From CAYQEC01 sp964416425 (GTDB taxonomy: Bacteria; Actinomycetota; Acidimicrobiia; Spongiisociales; UBA5794), in assembly GCA_964416425.1 (NCBI GenBank), contig CAYQEC010000002.1:62001-126000 (forward strand): a stretch of DNA of 64,000 nt. The letters run 5' to 3'. Below the pieces are notes generated by a model. The model ran no database searches. It worked only from the letters and a program-made list of their open reading frames with translations, and was not told the DNA's origin. Shown here piece after piece: positions 43,411 to 52,256 of this stretch; within the stretch, counting starts at the first letter, position 1; every line of letters begins with the position of its first letter. The position numbers were made by a program, and so were the translations under genes.

Positions 43411-44097
43411 CTAGGAGGGGGAGCCGGGCCTCGCCTCGGCCAGCGTCTTGACGCCGAGCATCATCTTGCGGCTCATCACGAACAGGATCGGCTCCATCGG
43501 GAAGGGGCCGAAGAACACCCGGTTGGCGAGGCCGGGGCTGTAGTCGCTGCGTCCGCGGGTGAGGAGGCGAGTGCTTCCGTCGGGGTTCTCGGCGAGCCGG
43601 AACTGCCAGGTGGAGATGGCGAAGCCACCCTCGGCCGTCTGCTCGTTGGGATTGGGGGCGCCGTGCAGCACCAGCGTCTCGGGAGGCGCGGCGACCGCGA
43701 CTTCGAGCGCCGGCGCCTTGGGGTGGAGGCGGATCGGGTCGCCGACGTCGAGCTGCTGCAGCTCGGGGACGACGTGGTCGACGTTGTGGATGCGGCAACC
43801 GAACACGTTCTCGAGGGTCTGGTAGCTGTAGAAGCCGCCCCGGCCCTGGCCGATCTGGGCGAGCCACGGCCACACGTGCTCCCGGGGAGCGTTGATCGTG
43901 ATGGCGTACGTGTAGCTCCACTTCGGCTCGGGGACCAGCTCGTCGCCGGGCATGGGACCGGACACCTCATCGCTGGTGGCGCCCCAGCGGAGGCGCCGGG
44001 AGCGTACGAACGGCGTCGTCACGACGGCGGCGGCCATGAGCGTGAGCCCCTCCGCCGTTTCGGCGATCTCGTGGGAGAGGCGGCGGATGCTCGCCAT
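43411..44097 (-). CDS. SRPBCC-family protein
   Basis: A 228-residue protein. After an N-terminal helical segment with one weak hydrophobic stretch (LTLMAAAVVTTPFV) it has the START/polyketide-cyclase-like pattern: YAITINAPREHVWPWLAQIGQGRGGFYSYQ, FGCRIHNVDHVVPELQ and ISTWQFRLAE. Such helix-grip domains bind hydrophobic ligands; the role here is unknown. ATG 44097 follows GAAGGGACC. Its promoter region does not carry the duplicated element found upstream of the two preceding genes. Confidence 0.75.
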   Translation of the reverse strand: MASIRRLSHEIAETAEGLTLMAAAVVTTPFVRSRRLRWGATSDEVSGPMPGDELVPEPKWSYTYAITINAPREHVWPWLAQIGQGRGGFYSYQTLENVFGCRIHNVDHVVPELQQLDVGDPIRLHPKAPALEVAVAAPPETLVLHGAPNPNEQTAEGGFAISTWQFRLAENPDGSTRLLTRGRSDYSPGLANRVFFGPFPMEPILFVMSRKMMLGVKTLAEARPGSPS

Positions 44098-44185
44098 GGT
44101 GCGGTCCCTTCGGGGTCGGAGCGAGCATCGTACCGGCGCTTCTCACGGTGTGACCGCGAGGGGTCGATTCATCCCAAACGAAACG

Positions 44186-44211
44186 GAGGGCGTCTCCGTC
44201 GGGACGCCCTC
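44186..44211 (-). terminator. rho-independent-like terminator of nrdJ
   Basis: A 9-bp stem, GAGGGCGTC/GACGCCCTC, with an 8-base loop, followed on the minus strand by CGTTTCGTTT. It lies 28 bases after the nrdJ stop and is the most classical terminator in the window. Confidence 0.7.
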
Positions 44212-44238
44212 ACGCGCGTCGCCGGTTGCCTTCCGACC

Positions 44239-47200
44239 TCAGCTACATCCCTTGCTGTCGCCGCAGTTGAGGCAGCGGTAGCACGAGCCGTTGCGCACCG
44301 TGATGTGGCCGCAGGTGTCGCAGAGGGGGGCGTCCCCCATCTTGTCGGCGAGCACCGCCTGCAGCGCCGCGGTCTGCACGTCGGCCGCGGTCCGCATCAC
44401 GGTGGCGGTGGCGACGCCGCCGCGGGCCCGGGCCGGGACCGGGGTGGGCGTGCCGCCCACTCCCACGACGGCTGAGCCGATCTCGACGTAGGCGTCGGCC
44501 TCGGCGTCGACGAACTCGGCCGCTCTCGCCTGGGCGGCGATGTCGGCCTCCTTGGCGGCATCCTCCAGAGCCATCTGATAGCCGGCCTCGACCGCCATGC
44601 CCTCCGGTGGCTCCGGCAGCTCGCCCCGCACCGGCGGGACCTGCGCCAGCTCGTCCCGGTGGAGGTATTCCACCCCGAGGGCCCGGAACACGTAGTCGAT
44701 GATCGAGTTCGCCATCTTGATGTTGGGATGGCCCTCCACCATGCCGCGGGGCTCGAACGTCTGGAAGGTGAAGGTGTCGACGAACTCCTCCAGCGGCACC
44801 CCGTACTGCAGGCCCTTGGAGACCGAGATCGCCAGGCAGGAGAGGATGCCGCGCAGGGTGGCACCCTCCTTGGCCAGGTCGATGAACAGCTCACCGAGGG
44901 TGCCGTCGGCGTACTCCCCGGTGCGGAGGAAGACCTTGTGCCCACCGACCCGGGCCTCCTGGGTGTACCCGCGCCGCCGTCCCGGCAGCAGGAAGCGGGG
45001 CCGGTGGATCTCCTTGTACGCCTGGGTGGGGGAGACGCCCGGGGCGAACATGCCGCCGTGGACGATCTGGCCCGACACCATCTCCATCTCTCCGTCGAGG
45101 GCGTCCTGCAGGCCGTCCTCGTCCTGCTCGGACACCGTCTCGTCGCTACTGGAGGACAGCGGCTGTGACGCCTTCGAGCCGTCCCGGTAGAGGGCCATCG
45201 CCTTCAGGCCCAGCTCCCACGACAGGCGGTAGGACTCCTCGATGTCGTCGGTGGTCACCTCGTTCGGCATGTTGATCGTCTTCGAGATCGCCCCCGAGAT
45301 GAAGGGCTGCACGGCCGCCATCATCTTGATGTGGCCGGTGTGGTGGATGAAGCGCTGCCCGAGCCGGCCGTTGCGGTTGGCGGTGTCGAACACCGGGAGG
45401 TGCTCGTCGAGCAGCCCCGGTGCTCCTTCGATCGTCTGGTGACCGCAGATGTAGTCGTTGGCCTCCTGGATCTGGGTCCCGGTGAAGCCGAGGGCCCGCA
45501 GCATGTCGAAGCCGGGTTTGTTGTACTCCTCGAACGTGAAGCCGAGCCGCTGCATCGTCGCCTCGCCCAGGGTCCACTGGTTGAAGGCGAAGCGCAGCTC
45601 GAAGACGCCGGGGAGGATGCGCTCGATCTTCTCGATGTCCTCGCCGGTGAAGCCCTTGGCGATCAGCGTCGCCGAGTTGACGTGGGGGGCGCCGTGCATC
45701 GACATGGTTCCCACCACGTACTCGAGGATCTGCTCGATGCTGCGCTCGGCGTAGCCGAGGTGCTGCAGCGCGGGGGCCAGCGACTGGTTGGCGATCTTGA
45801 AGTAGCCGCCGCCGGCGAGCTTCTTGAACTTCACCAGGGCGAAGTCGGGCTCGACCCCGGTGGTGTCGGCGTCCATCAGCAGGCCGATGGTGCCGGTGGG
45901 GGCGATGCAGGTCACCTGGGCGTTCCGGTAGCCGTACTCCTCACCCATCTTCACCGCGATGTTCCAGGCGTTGCGGGCCTCGTGCAGCAGGGCCGAGGGG
46001 CAGGAGGCCGGGTCGATGCCCACCACCTTGGTGGACACCCCGTCGTACTCCCGCTGGGGAGCGTTGTAGGCGGCCGCCTGGTGGTTGCGCATCACCCGCA
46101 GCATGGCGTCGCGGTTGGCGGCGAAGCGCCGGAAGGGGCCCAGCACCCGTGCCATCTCCGCCGAGGTGGCGTAGGAGTACCCGGTGAGGATGGCGGTGAG
46201 GGCGGCGCTGATCGCCCGACCCTTGTCCGAGTCGTAGGGGATGCCCATGCGCATCAGCAGCGAGCCGAGATTGGCGTAGCCGAGCCCGAGGGTGCGGTAG
46301 TCGTAGCTCCCCTCGGCGATCGCCTTGGAGGGGAATTGGGCCATCGTCACCGAGATCTCGAGCACGATCGACCAGAGCCGGATGGCGTAGCGGTAACCGT
46401 CGAGGTCGAACTCGCCGGTGGCGTCGTCGAAGAAGGTGCCCAGGTTGAGGCTCGCCAGGTTGCAGGCGGTGTTGTCGAGGAACACGTACTCCGAGCACGG
46501 GTTGGTGGCCCGGATCCTTCCGTCGGCCGGACAGGTGTGCCATTCCTGGATGGTGGTGTCGAACTGCACGCCGGGGTCGGCGCAGCGCCAGGCGGCGTCG
46601 GCGATCTGGCTCCACAGGTCCCGGGCCTTGACCCGCTTCATCACCGTGCCGTTGGTGCGGGCCGTCAGCTCCCAGTCGGCGTCGTCGAGCACCGCCTGGA
46701 TGAACTCGTTGGAGAGCCGCACCGAGTTGTTGGAGTTCTGGCCCGAGACGGTGGCGTAGGCCTCGCCGTTGAAGTCGGCCGGGTACCCGGCGGCCACCAG
46801 CGCCCGGACCTTGTCCTCCTCGGCGGCCTTCCAGCTGATGAAGGCCTCGACGTCGGGATGGTCGATGTCGACGATGACCATCTTGGCGGCCCGGCGGGTG
46901 GTGCCGCCCGACTTGATGGCGCCAGCGGCCCGGTCGCCGACCTTGAGGAAGCTCATGAGACCGGACGACTTGCCGCCCCCCGAGAGCTGCTCGCCCTCGG
47001 CTCGGATGTGCGAGAAGTTGGCGCCCGAGCCGGCGCCCATCTTGAACAGGCGCGCTTCGCGCACCCACAGGTCCATGATCCCGCCCGGGTTCACCAGGTC
47101 GTCGTCGATGCTGTTGATGAAGCAGGCGTGGGGAGCGGGGCGGCTGTAGGCGTCGGGGGAGGCGACGGCTTCCTCGGTCTCCGGGTCGACGTACCAGAAG

Positions 47201-47682
47201 CCCTGCTCGGTGCCGGTGATGCCGTACTTGTGGTGGAGGCCGGTGTTGAACCACTGCGGCGAGTTAGGGGCCGCCATCTGGTGCAGCAGCATGTAGGCGA
47301 GCTCGTCCTCGAAGATCTCGGCGTCGTTCTCGGAGGCGAAGTATCCGTGCTGCTCACCCCACCAACGCCAGGTGGCGGCGAGCCGCTCGATGACCTGGCG
47401 GGCAGACCGCTCCGGACCCGTGATCATCTTGCCGTTGTCGTCGAAGGTGGGGTTGCCGCGTTCGTCGAGCTCGGGGACACCGGCCTTGCGGAAGTACTTC
47501 GACACCATGATGTCGGAAGCCACCTGGGACCACCGGGCGGGCACCTCGGCGTCCTTCATCTCGAACACTACCGACCCGTCCGGATTGGTGATCTTCGAGT
47601 CCCGCCGGGTCCACTCCATCGTGTCGTACGGGCTGATCCGCTCCGACGTGAACCGACGTTCGATCCGCAAACCCTTGGTCAT
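44239..47682 (-). CDS. nrdJ: adenosylcobalamin-dependent (class II) ribonucleotide reductase
   Basis: A 1147-residue NrdJ. Family landmarks in order are APNSPQWFNTGLHHKYG, ACFINSIDDDLVNPGGIMD, GAGSGANFSHIRAEGE, KSGGTTRRAAKMV, the NPCSEYVFLDNTACNLASLNL active-site region, and the C-terminal cysteine cluster CDTCG...CYRCLNCGDSKGC that shuttles reducing power. It makes deoxyribonucleotides without oxygen, so B12 must be available. No nrdR lies in the window. It has a strong promoter (47809-47838) and a leader of about 120 bases; no cobalamin riboswitch is visible there. ATG 47682 has AGGGAGGG upstream. Confidence 0.96.
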   Translation of the reverse strand: MTKGLRIERRFTSERISPYDTMEWTRRDSKITNPDGSVVFEMKDAEVPARWSQVASDIMVSKYFRKAGVPELDERGNPTFDDNGKMITGPERSARQVIERLAATWRWWGEQHGYFASENDAEIFEDELAYMLLHQMAAPNSPQWFNTGLHHKYGITGTEQGFWYVDPETEEAVASPDAYSRPAPHACFINSIDDDLVNPGGIMDLWVREARLFKMGAGSGANFSHIRAEGEQLSGGGKSSGLMSFLKVGDRAAGAIKSGGTTRRAAKMVIVDIDHPDVEAFISWKAAEEDKVRALVAAGYPADFNGEAYATVSGQNSNNSVRLSNEFIQAVLDDADWELTARTNGTVMKRVKARDLWSQIADAAWRCADPGVQFDTTIQEWHTCPADGRIRATNPCSEYVFLDNTACNLASLNLGTFFDDATGEFDLDGYRYAIRLWSIVLEISVTMAQFPSKAIAEGSYDYRTLGLGYANLGSLLMRMGIPYDSDKGRAISAALTAILTGYSYATSAEMARVLGPFRRFAANRDAMLRVMRNHQAAAYNAPQREYDGVSTKVVGIDPASCPSALLHEARNAWNIAVKMGEEYGYRNAQVTCIAPTGTIGLLMDADTTGVEPDFALVKFKKLAGGGYFKIANQSLAPALQHLGYAERSIEQILEYVVGTMSMHGAPHVNSATLIAKGFTGEDIEKIERILPGVFELRFAFNQWTLGEATMQRLGFTFEEYNKPGFDMLRALGFTGTQIQEANDYICGHQTIEGAPGLLDEHLPVFDTANRNGRLGQRFIHHTGHIKMMAAVQPFISGAISKTINMPNEVTTDDIEESYRLSWELGLKAMALYRDGSKASQPLSSSSDETVSEQDEDGLQDALDGEMEMVSGQIVHGGMFAPGVSPTQAYKEIHRPRFLLPGRRRGYTQEARVGGHKVFLRTGEYADGTLGELFIDLAKEGATLRGILSCLAISVSKGLQYGVPLEEFVDTFTFQTFEPRGMVEGHPNIKMANSIIDYVFRALGVEYLHRDELAQVPPVRGELPEPPEGMAVEAGYQMALEDAAKEADIAAQARAAEFVDAEADAYVEIGSAVVGVGGTPTPVPARARGGVATATVMRTAADVQTAALQAVLADKMGDAPLCDTCGHITVRNGSCYRCLNCGDSKGCS

Positions 47683-47749
47683 CTGGTCCCTCCCTGGCTA
47701 CCGGCCCTCTGAGCGTCCGGGCGAAGACTTCTCCACAACTTTGCCCACA

Positions 47750-47801
47750 CCTACAACATGTGGGGGTGAGGAAGTGAGCGTGACCCCACATATCGCATAG
47801 G
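47750..47801 (-). promoter_or_regulatory. inverted repeat in the nrdJ leader
   Basis: CCTACAACATGTGGGG (47750-47765) and CCCCACATATCGCATAGG (47784-47801) face each other; the arms ATGTGGGG/CCCCACAT are perfect, with 18 bases between. They could be a pair of NrdR-box-like operators or, read as RNA, a leader hairpin. CTTCTCCACAAC just downstream resembles a DnaA box. Confidence 0.5.
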
Positions 47802-47808
47802 GATGTCC

Positions 47809-47838
47809 ATCTTAGTTACACCGCTGTAACTACGTCAA
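47809..47838 (-). promoter_or_regulatory. nrdJ promoter with a dyad in the spacer
   Basis: On the minus strand TTGACG (47833-47838) and TAAGAT (47809-47814) are 18 bases apart, a good sigma-A promoter. The spacer is filled by an inverted repeat with 8-bp arms, TAGTTACA-n4-TGTAACTA (47813-47832), which is well placed to be a repressor site. Confidence 0.7.
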
Positions 47839-48084
47839 GGGTATTCACGACGCGTCACCACCGTGCTGCGGTGCTGGGGAAGACAGGAGCCGTTCTACCG
47901 CCGGGAGCGCCCGAGGGGCAAGCGTTCCGGCTGGTTTTCTTTCGCGACTGGGGCCGCGTTTTCGCGCTCGGAGGCCATTCCGCGATCCCGCGCCACCGTC
48001 CGCTCGTCTCTCACCCAGCCGTCTGTCGAGACCGGGGAGGGTGGAGTGGGGGAGTCCCGCCCCCGGCACCATGGCGTCCCCGCA

Positions 48085-48130
48085 CCCCCCTCGGCGCACT
48101 TCGTGCGCCGGTCCCGCTCAAGAAGGGGGG
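48085..48130. repeat. nested palindromic intergenic element
   Basis: An outer pair CCCCCCT/AGGGGGG (48085-48091, 48124-48130) encloses a perfect hairpin CGGCGCAC-TTC-GTGCGCCG (48092-48110). It resembles the short palindromic repeats scattered between genes in many genomes. The rest of the 525-base gap 47683-48207 holds the nrdJ promoter but no credible gene. Confidence 0.45.
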
Positions 48131-48192
48131 ACGAGAAGAGAGTGGTGGCTTGCCTCCCTGACGCCGGGAGGGAGCCGGCGGTCGGGGACGGC

Positions 48193-48198
48193 TACCCT
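48193..48198 (+). promoter_or_regulatory. -10-like element for the LysE gene
   Basis: TACCCT lies 9 bases before ATG 48208, without a ribosome binding site. It supports the start at 48208 rather than an upstream extension of the frame. Confidence 0.4.
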
Positions 48199-48207
48199 GC
48201 CGGCGCC

Positions 48208-48837
48208 ATGCTCGACACCTCGGCACTCACCGTCTTCCTCCTCGCCTCCCTGGTGCTGTTGCTCACCCCCGGGCCGGCGGTGCTCTACATCATCGCCCGC
48301 AGCATCGACCAGGGTCGCGGGGCGGGGATCGCCTCGGTGCTCGGGGTGGCGCTCGGCACCATGGTGCACGTCGTCGGCGCCGCCCTCGGCCTCTCCGCCC
48401 TCCTGGCGAAGTCGGCGGTCGCCTACTCGGTGGTCAAGTACCTCGGGGCCGTCTACCTCATCTACCTCGGCATCCGCCGGCTGCGTGGCTCCGATGCGGG
48501 AGCGGAGCCCGGCCGTACCGAGCGCAGCCTGCGGCGGGTCTTCACCCAGGGCATCTGGGTCAACGTGCTCAACCCCAAGACCGCGCTCTTCTTCCTGGCC
48601 TTCCTCCCGCAGTTCGTCGACGTCGACCGGGGGGCGGTGGCGCTGCAGTTCTTGCTGCTTGGGGCGGTCTTCGTCGCCATGGGCGTCGTCACCGACGGCC
48701 TCTATGCCCTCGCCGCCGGCACCTTCGGTGAGTGGCTGTGGCGACGTCCCAAGGTGATCGCCGCCCAGCGCTACCTCACCGGCGGCATCTTCGTGACGCT
48801 CGGCGTCGCCACCGCCCTCTCCGGCTCGAAAGACTGA
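48208..48837 (+). CDS. LysE/RhtB-family amino acid exporter
   Basis: A 209-residue protein with six hydrophobic helices. LLLTPGPAVLYIIARSIDQGRGAG is the LysE/RhtB signature near the N terminus; LLAKSAVAYSVVKYLGAVYLIYLGI and WVNVLNPKTALFFLAFLPQFV are also typical. It should export an amino acid or derivative across the cytoplasmic membrane. The frame is open far upstream through the intergenic palindrome, but ATG 48208 begins directly at the first helix and follows a -10-like TACCCT. Confidence 0.88.
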   Translation: MLDTSALTVFLLASLVLLLTPGPAVLYIIARSIDQGRGAGIASVLGVALGTMVHVVGAALGLSALLAKSAVAYSVVKYLGAVYLIYLGIRRLRGSDAGAEPGRTERSLRRVFTQGIWVNVLNPKTALFFLAFLPQFVDVDRGAVALQFLLLGAVFVAMGVVTDGLYALAAGTFGEWLWRRPKVIAAQRYLTGGIFVTLGVATALSGSKD

Positions 48838-48918
48838 CCCGCACTCCGAGCCCTCCGGGGGGCCCGGCGTTGGTATTGTGAGGAGGGCGAGACCCGGATC
48901 GAATCCCGGGGAGGGTTC

Positions 48919-49863
48919 ATGCCTGATCTCGAATCACGCCTCGATTCATGGACGGCTGCCGGGCTCATCACCCGCGAACAGGCGGAGGCGATCCGTGTCG
49001 CCGAAGCCGCACGTCGGCCGCCCGAGACGTCGGTGGGCCGGGTCCCGATCGTCACCGAGATCCTCGGCTATGTGGGTGCCGCCCTGGCCTTCTGGGCGAT
49101 CGCCATCCTCACTGCCGACGTGTGGGCAGACCTGGTGTGGTGGGCTCAGGCGGGACTCTTCCTGCTGGCCGCCGTCGCCTTCTTCGGCGGCGGATCCTTC
49201 ATTGGGGAGTCCGGCGAACCGGCCGCCGGCCGACTGGCGTCGGTGCTGTGGACCTGTTCGGTGGCGGCGCTGGCGGCCGCCGCCTGGATCACCGTGCTCG
49301 ATCTCGTCGAGTGGTCGGAGGAGGCGGCGACGATGACGACCGGAGCGATCAGCACGGGCTACGCCGTCGCGCTCTTCATCATGCGCCGCCGCGTGCTCCA
49401 GCACCTGGTCGTCTTCGGGAGCGCCGCGATGCTGGCCACAGGAGTCGCCATGTTCACCAGCCTCGACTCCCAGGAACTGGCCGGCCTCACCTACTGGGGA
49501 CTCGGAGCGGTGTGGCTGCTCGTCGCGCGCCGCGGCTTGCTCCCACCCGGGGAGACCGGGATCGCGATCGGGGCGGCCACGGCGCTGTTCGGGGCACAGA
49601 TCGTGGCGGGCTCCGATGTCGAGGCGATCGGATTGACCTTGGGTCTCGTGACCGCGGCGCTCCTCGCCGTCGTCGGACTCATCGGCGACCACAGGAGCGC
49701 CCTGATACTCGGTGCCGCCGGGATCTTCCTCTTCGTGCCCCAGACCGTGTTCCACTTCTTCGGTGACGCCGCCGCAGCCCTGGTGGCGTTGTTCGTCGTC
49801 GGGGTCGCCCTGGTTGCGGGCGCCGGCCTTTGGGCGCGTCACCGAATGCGCTCCGACACCTGA
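48919..49863 (+). CDS. DUF2157-like integral membrane protein
   Basis: A 314-residue protein. The first 35 residues are a soluble helical hairpin (LDSWTAAGLITREQAEAIRVAE), as in DUF2157 proteins, followed by about nine or ten hydrophobic helices to the C terminus. The function is not known. ATG 48919 has GGGGAGGG about 4 bases upstream; a possible -10, TATTGT, is at 48874-48879, so this gene has a normal leader. It is convergent with the minus-strand envelope genes that follow. Confidence 0.75.
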   Translation: MPDLESRLDSWTAAGLITREQAEAIRVAEAARRPPETSVGRVPIVTEILGYVGAALAFWAIAILTADVWADLVWWAQAGLFLLAAVAFFGGGSFIGESGEPAAGRLASVLWTCSVAALAAAAWITVLDLVEWSEEAATMTTGAISTGYAVALFIMRRRVLQHLVVFGSAAMLATGVAMFTSLDSQELAGLTYWGLGAVWLLVARRGLLPPGETGIAIGAATALFGAQIVAGSDVEAIGLTLGLVTAALLAVVGLIGDHRSALILGAAGIFLFVPQTVFHFFGDAAAALVALFVVGVALVAGAGLWARHRMRSDT

Positions 49864-49933
49864 GGGGGCCTCGGGTCGGCGCGCCGAAGACAGCTTCACG
49901 TGCGGTCGCCCACTCCCTGGAGAGAAGCGGGCG

Positions 49934-50167
49934 CTATTCGGCGGGTTCTTCGACCTCGGACCTCGGCATGCCGGTCCCGCCGGTCCGCTTGCGGCCGAGC
50001 GGCGCCAGCATGGCGAGCACCAGCCCGATGACGAGGAAGAGGACCGGCAGCCCGAACACACTCACGCGGTCGAGCGGCCAGATTCCCCACAGCATCAGGT
50101 TCAGCGAAAGGAACACTCCGAAGAAGAGCCCGGCGATCGCTCCCAGGATCGGTCGTCCTCGCATCAT
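49934..50167 (-). CDS. small two-helix membrane protein
   Basis: A 77-residue protein with two hydrophobic helices (PILGAIAGLFFGVFLSLNLM and VFGLPVLFLVIGLVLAMLAP) and a charged tail. No family is recognised. Two consecutive ATGs (50167, 50164) follow GGGGAGG, and they overlap the stop of the upstream gene, so the pair is translationally coupled and probably works together in the membrane. Confidence 0.65.
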   Translation of the reverse strand: MMRGRPILGAIAGLFFGVFLSLNLMLWGIWPLDRVSVFGLPVLFLVIGLVLAMLAPLGRKRTGGTGMPRSEVEEPAE

Positions 50168-50733
50168 GGCCTCCCCGGTCGGGCGAATGCCGCCAAGCCG
50201 ATCCCCGCTCCGAACACGACCAGCCCACCGAGGGCGATCCATCCGAGCGGGTTCGACAGCGGGTTGCCCTCGATCTTGATCATGGCGGTGCCGGAGCACT
50301 CTCCACCCGATGCGGTGTGCGAGCCGCTCACCACCCAGATCCCGGGGACCCGGCCGAACGGCACGACGTCGTCGATCTTCTCGTAGGCGTCGTCGAGCTC
50401 GTAGATACCGGCGGCGCCGCGGGTGTCGTCGGTGTTGGGATCACCCCATTCGGCGATGCCGATGTCGAATCCCGCGATCCGGACCGCGATCTCTCCACTG
50501 TGATCCAGGTTCTCGAAGTTCACCGTGCCGGTGTAGTCGATCAGGACCCCCTCCTCGTCGGGAATCGGGATCGCGTTCGACCGGGTGTCGTTGTCCGGCG
50601 TGTACGTCACGCCGTTGATGACGGCGGTTCCCCAGCACGCCCCCTCGGGCTCGACCCCGGCAGTGGCGATGGATGGCATCATGGCCAGCAGAAGACCGGT
50701 GGTGAAAAGCAGGAACGCGAGTCTTCGTACCAT
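50164..50733 (-). CDS. exported protein with C-terminal membrane anchor
   Basis: A 189-residue protein of unknown family: a signal peptide (about 1-25, ending IATA), an extracytoplasmic domain rich in Asp and Gly with two cysteines (ACWG and GECSG) that could form a disulfide, and a C-terminal helix (WIALGGLVVFGAGIGLAAFA) followed by Arg, giving an N-out anchored protein. The ATG has GGGAGGGGG upstream, and TAGAGT about 40 bases upstream may be the -10. It is coupled to the two-helix protein downstream. Confidence 0.68.
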   Translation of the reverse strand: MVRRLAFLLFTTGLLLAMMPSIATAGVEPEGACWGTAVINGVTYTPDNDTRSNAIPIPDEEGVLIDYTGTVNFENLDHSGEIAVRIAGFDIGIAEWGDPNTDDTRGAAGIYELDDAYEKIDDVVPFGRVPGIWVVSGSHTASGGECSGTAMIKIEGNPLSNPLGWIALGGLVVFGAGIGLAAFARPGRP

Positions 50734-50770
50734 CTGAACCCCCTCCCTCTCGGTTGTGACTGCCGGAACT

Positions 50771-52210
50771 CTACCGCGCCGGGCCCTGCCTTTGGGGGTA
50801 CGCCGCCCGCTGCTCGAGGATCGCCTCGACCGCTCTGATGTCCCCCGGAGCGGTGCCGGCCGCCCGGGCGTAGCAGTACCCGGTGGGGAGGAAGAAGACC
50901 TGGAACACCGCCAGGCCCACCGCCCAGTTGAGCGGCGGCGGGAGGGCCCGCTCGAAACCGCCGGCAGCGGCCGCGGTCAGGGCGTTCCCGGCGGCCCGTC
51001 CCACGCCGTTCGAGAGGTTGCCGAGACCGAAGACGGTGCCGCGATGCTCCGGGAGGTTGACGTCCGAGACGAGGGCAAACCAGTTGGGGGAGTCGGCGGA
51101 GGTGAGCGCCAGGGCGAGCAGCGACGTGAAGAAGGCGGCCGCCACCCACGGGTTTGTCACCAGGGCGTGGAGGACCTCGGGCAGGAGCGTCGAAGTGCTC
51201 GCCCCGTTGGTGACCTCGAGGCCGTGCAGCGGGATGAAGAAGAAGACGAGGAAGAACGGGACCGCCCCGAGGATGCCGACCGCGCTGACGACGGCGCGGC
51301 CGCCTAGGGAGCGCCGCTGCATCCGGTCGCCGATCGCCCCGGCCAGGATCGAGAACAGGCCGCCGAGGCGGAGGATCGCCGCCATGAGGCCCCCGACCCG
51401 GGTGGCGGTCTCGACGTCGTAGCCGAGTGCCGCCACCTTCTCCTGGTAGAGCAGCGGGACCCAGATGAGCGACCCGTAGGCGAACTGGGCGCTGAGGCCC
51501 TGGGCGATGAGCCACACGTTGGTGCGACGCCGGAACAAATCGGGGATCTGGCCGGCGTCGATGCGGTGCTCGTAGGGATCCCCCGCCTCGTGCATCGCCC
51601 GCAGCGCCGGTTCCCGGAAGCCGCGGGGCGCGGAGAAGGTGAACAGGTAGAGCACCGCGAACCCGACACCGAGCAGGGCGATGAGGCGCAACGGGGCCCC
51701 GAAGTCCTCGGCGCCGAGCTGGCTCGCCACCAAGCCTCCGGCGACGGTGCCCAGGCCTTCGGCGAGACCCCAGAAGCTCATCGCCACACCCCGGTGCCGC
51801 GGTGAGACGAAATCGCTGATCACCGAGAAGCCGACCGAGGCGATCGCCCCCAGCCCCACGGCGGTGAGGACCTGCCATCCGAACAGCTCGCGATACCGGT
51901 CGGCGCCGGCGCTGAGATAGGCGCCCAGCGCCCACAGCAGGGTGCCGGCGAACAGCAGGCGCTTGCGGTCGGAGCGGTCCCCCCAGTACCCCCAGGCGAC
52001 GGCGGTGAGGGCCGCCAGCAGGATCACGGTGGCCGTCATCACCCCGATGGCGGTCTCCGAGGTGTGGAGCGCCTCCGTCACCGGCAGCACCATCTGGGGG
52101 ATGGCGGCGATGGCGGCGTTGTCGAGGGACGCCAGCGTCACGAATACCACGATGGTGACGACCAGGTGGAAGCGCCCGCCCCACCAGTTCGGACGCCTGC
52201 GGCCCGTCAT
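50771..52210 (-). CDS. MFS transporter
   Basis: A 479-residue major facilitator protein with about twelve helices and a charged central loop. GYWGDRSDRKRLLFAGTLLWALGAYLS between helices 2 and 3 is the MFS A-motif (G-x-x-x-D-R-x-x-R/K), and the domain repeats in the second half. The substrate is unknown. The gene begins 46 bases after the SRPBCC gene on the same strand and may share its transcript. The ATG at 52210 has no strong ribosome site. Confidence 0.87.
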   Translation of the reverse strand: MTGRRRPNWWGGRFHLVVTIVVFVTLASLDNAAIAAIPQMVLPVTEALHTSETAIGVMTATVILLAALTAVAWGYWGDRSDRKRLLFAGTLLWALGAYLSAGADRYRELFGWQVLTAVGLGAIASVGFSVISDFVSPRHRGVAMSFWGLAEGLGTVAGGLVASQLGAEDFGAPLRLIALLGVGFAVLYLFTFSAPRGFREPALRAMHEAGDPYEHRIDAGQIPDLFRRRTNVWLIAQGLSAQFAYGSLIWVPLLYQEKVAALGYDVETATRVGGLMAAILRLGGLFSILAGAIGDRMQRRSLGGRAVVSAVGILGAVPFFLVFFFIPLHGLEVTNGASTSTLLPEVLHALVTNPWVAAAFFTSLLALALTSADSPNWFALVSDVNLPEHRGTVFGLGNLSNGVGRAAGNALTAAAAGGFERALPPPLNWAVGLAVFQVFFLPTGYCYARAAGTAPGDIRAVEAILEQRAAYPQRQGPAR

Positions 52211-52256
52211 GAGGCGGCATTCTCGCGGGTCGCCCCGCCGCCTCGCACCCGGCCGC

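Noticed and set aside
45331..47712. 793-codon open frame opposite nrdJ
   Set aside because: Antisense artefact of G+C-rich coding sequence; the nrdJ frame has unmistakable active-site motifs.
47683..47808. cobalamin riboswitch before nrdJ
   Set aside because: The leader is too short and lacks the B12-box; only small inverted repeats are visible.
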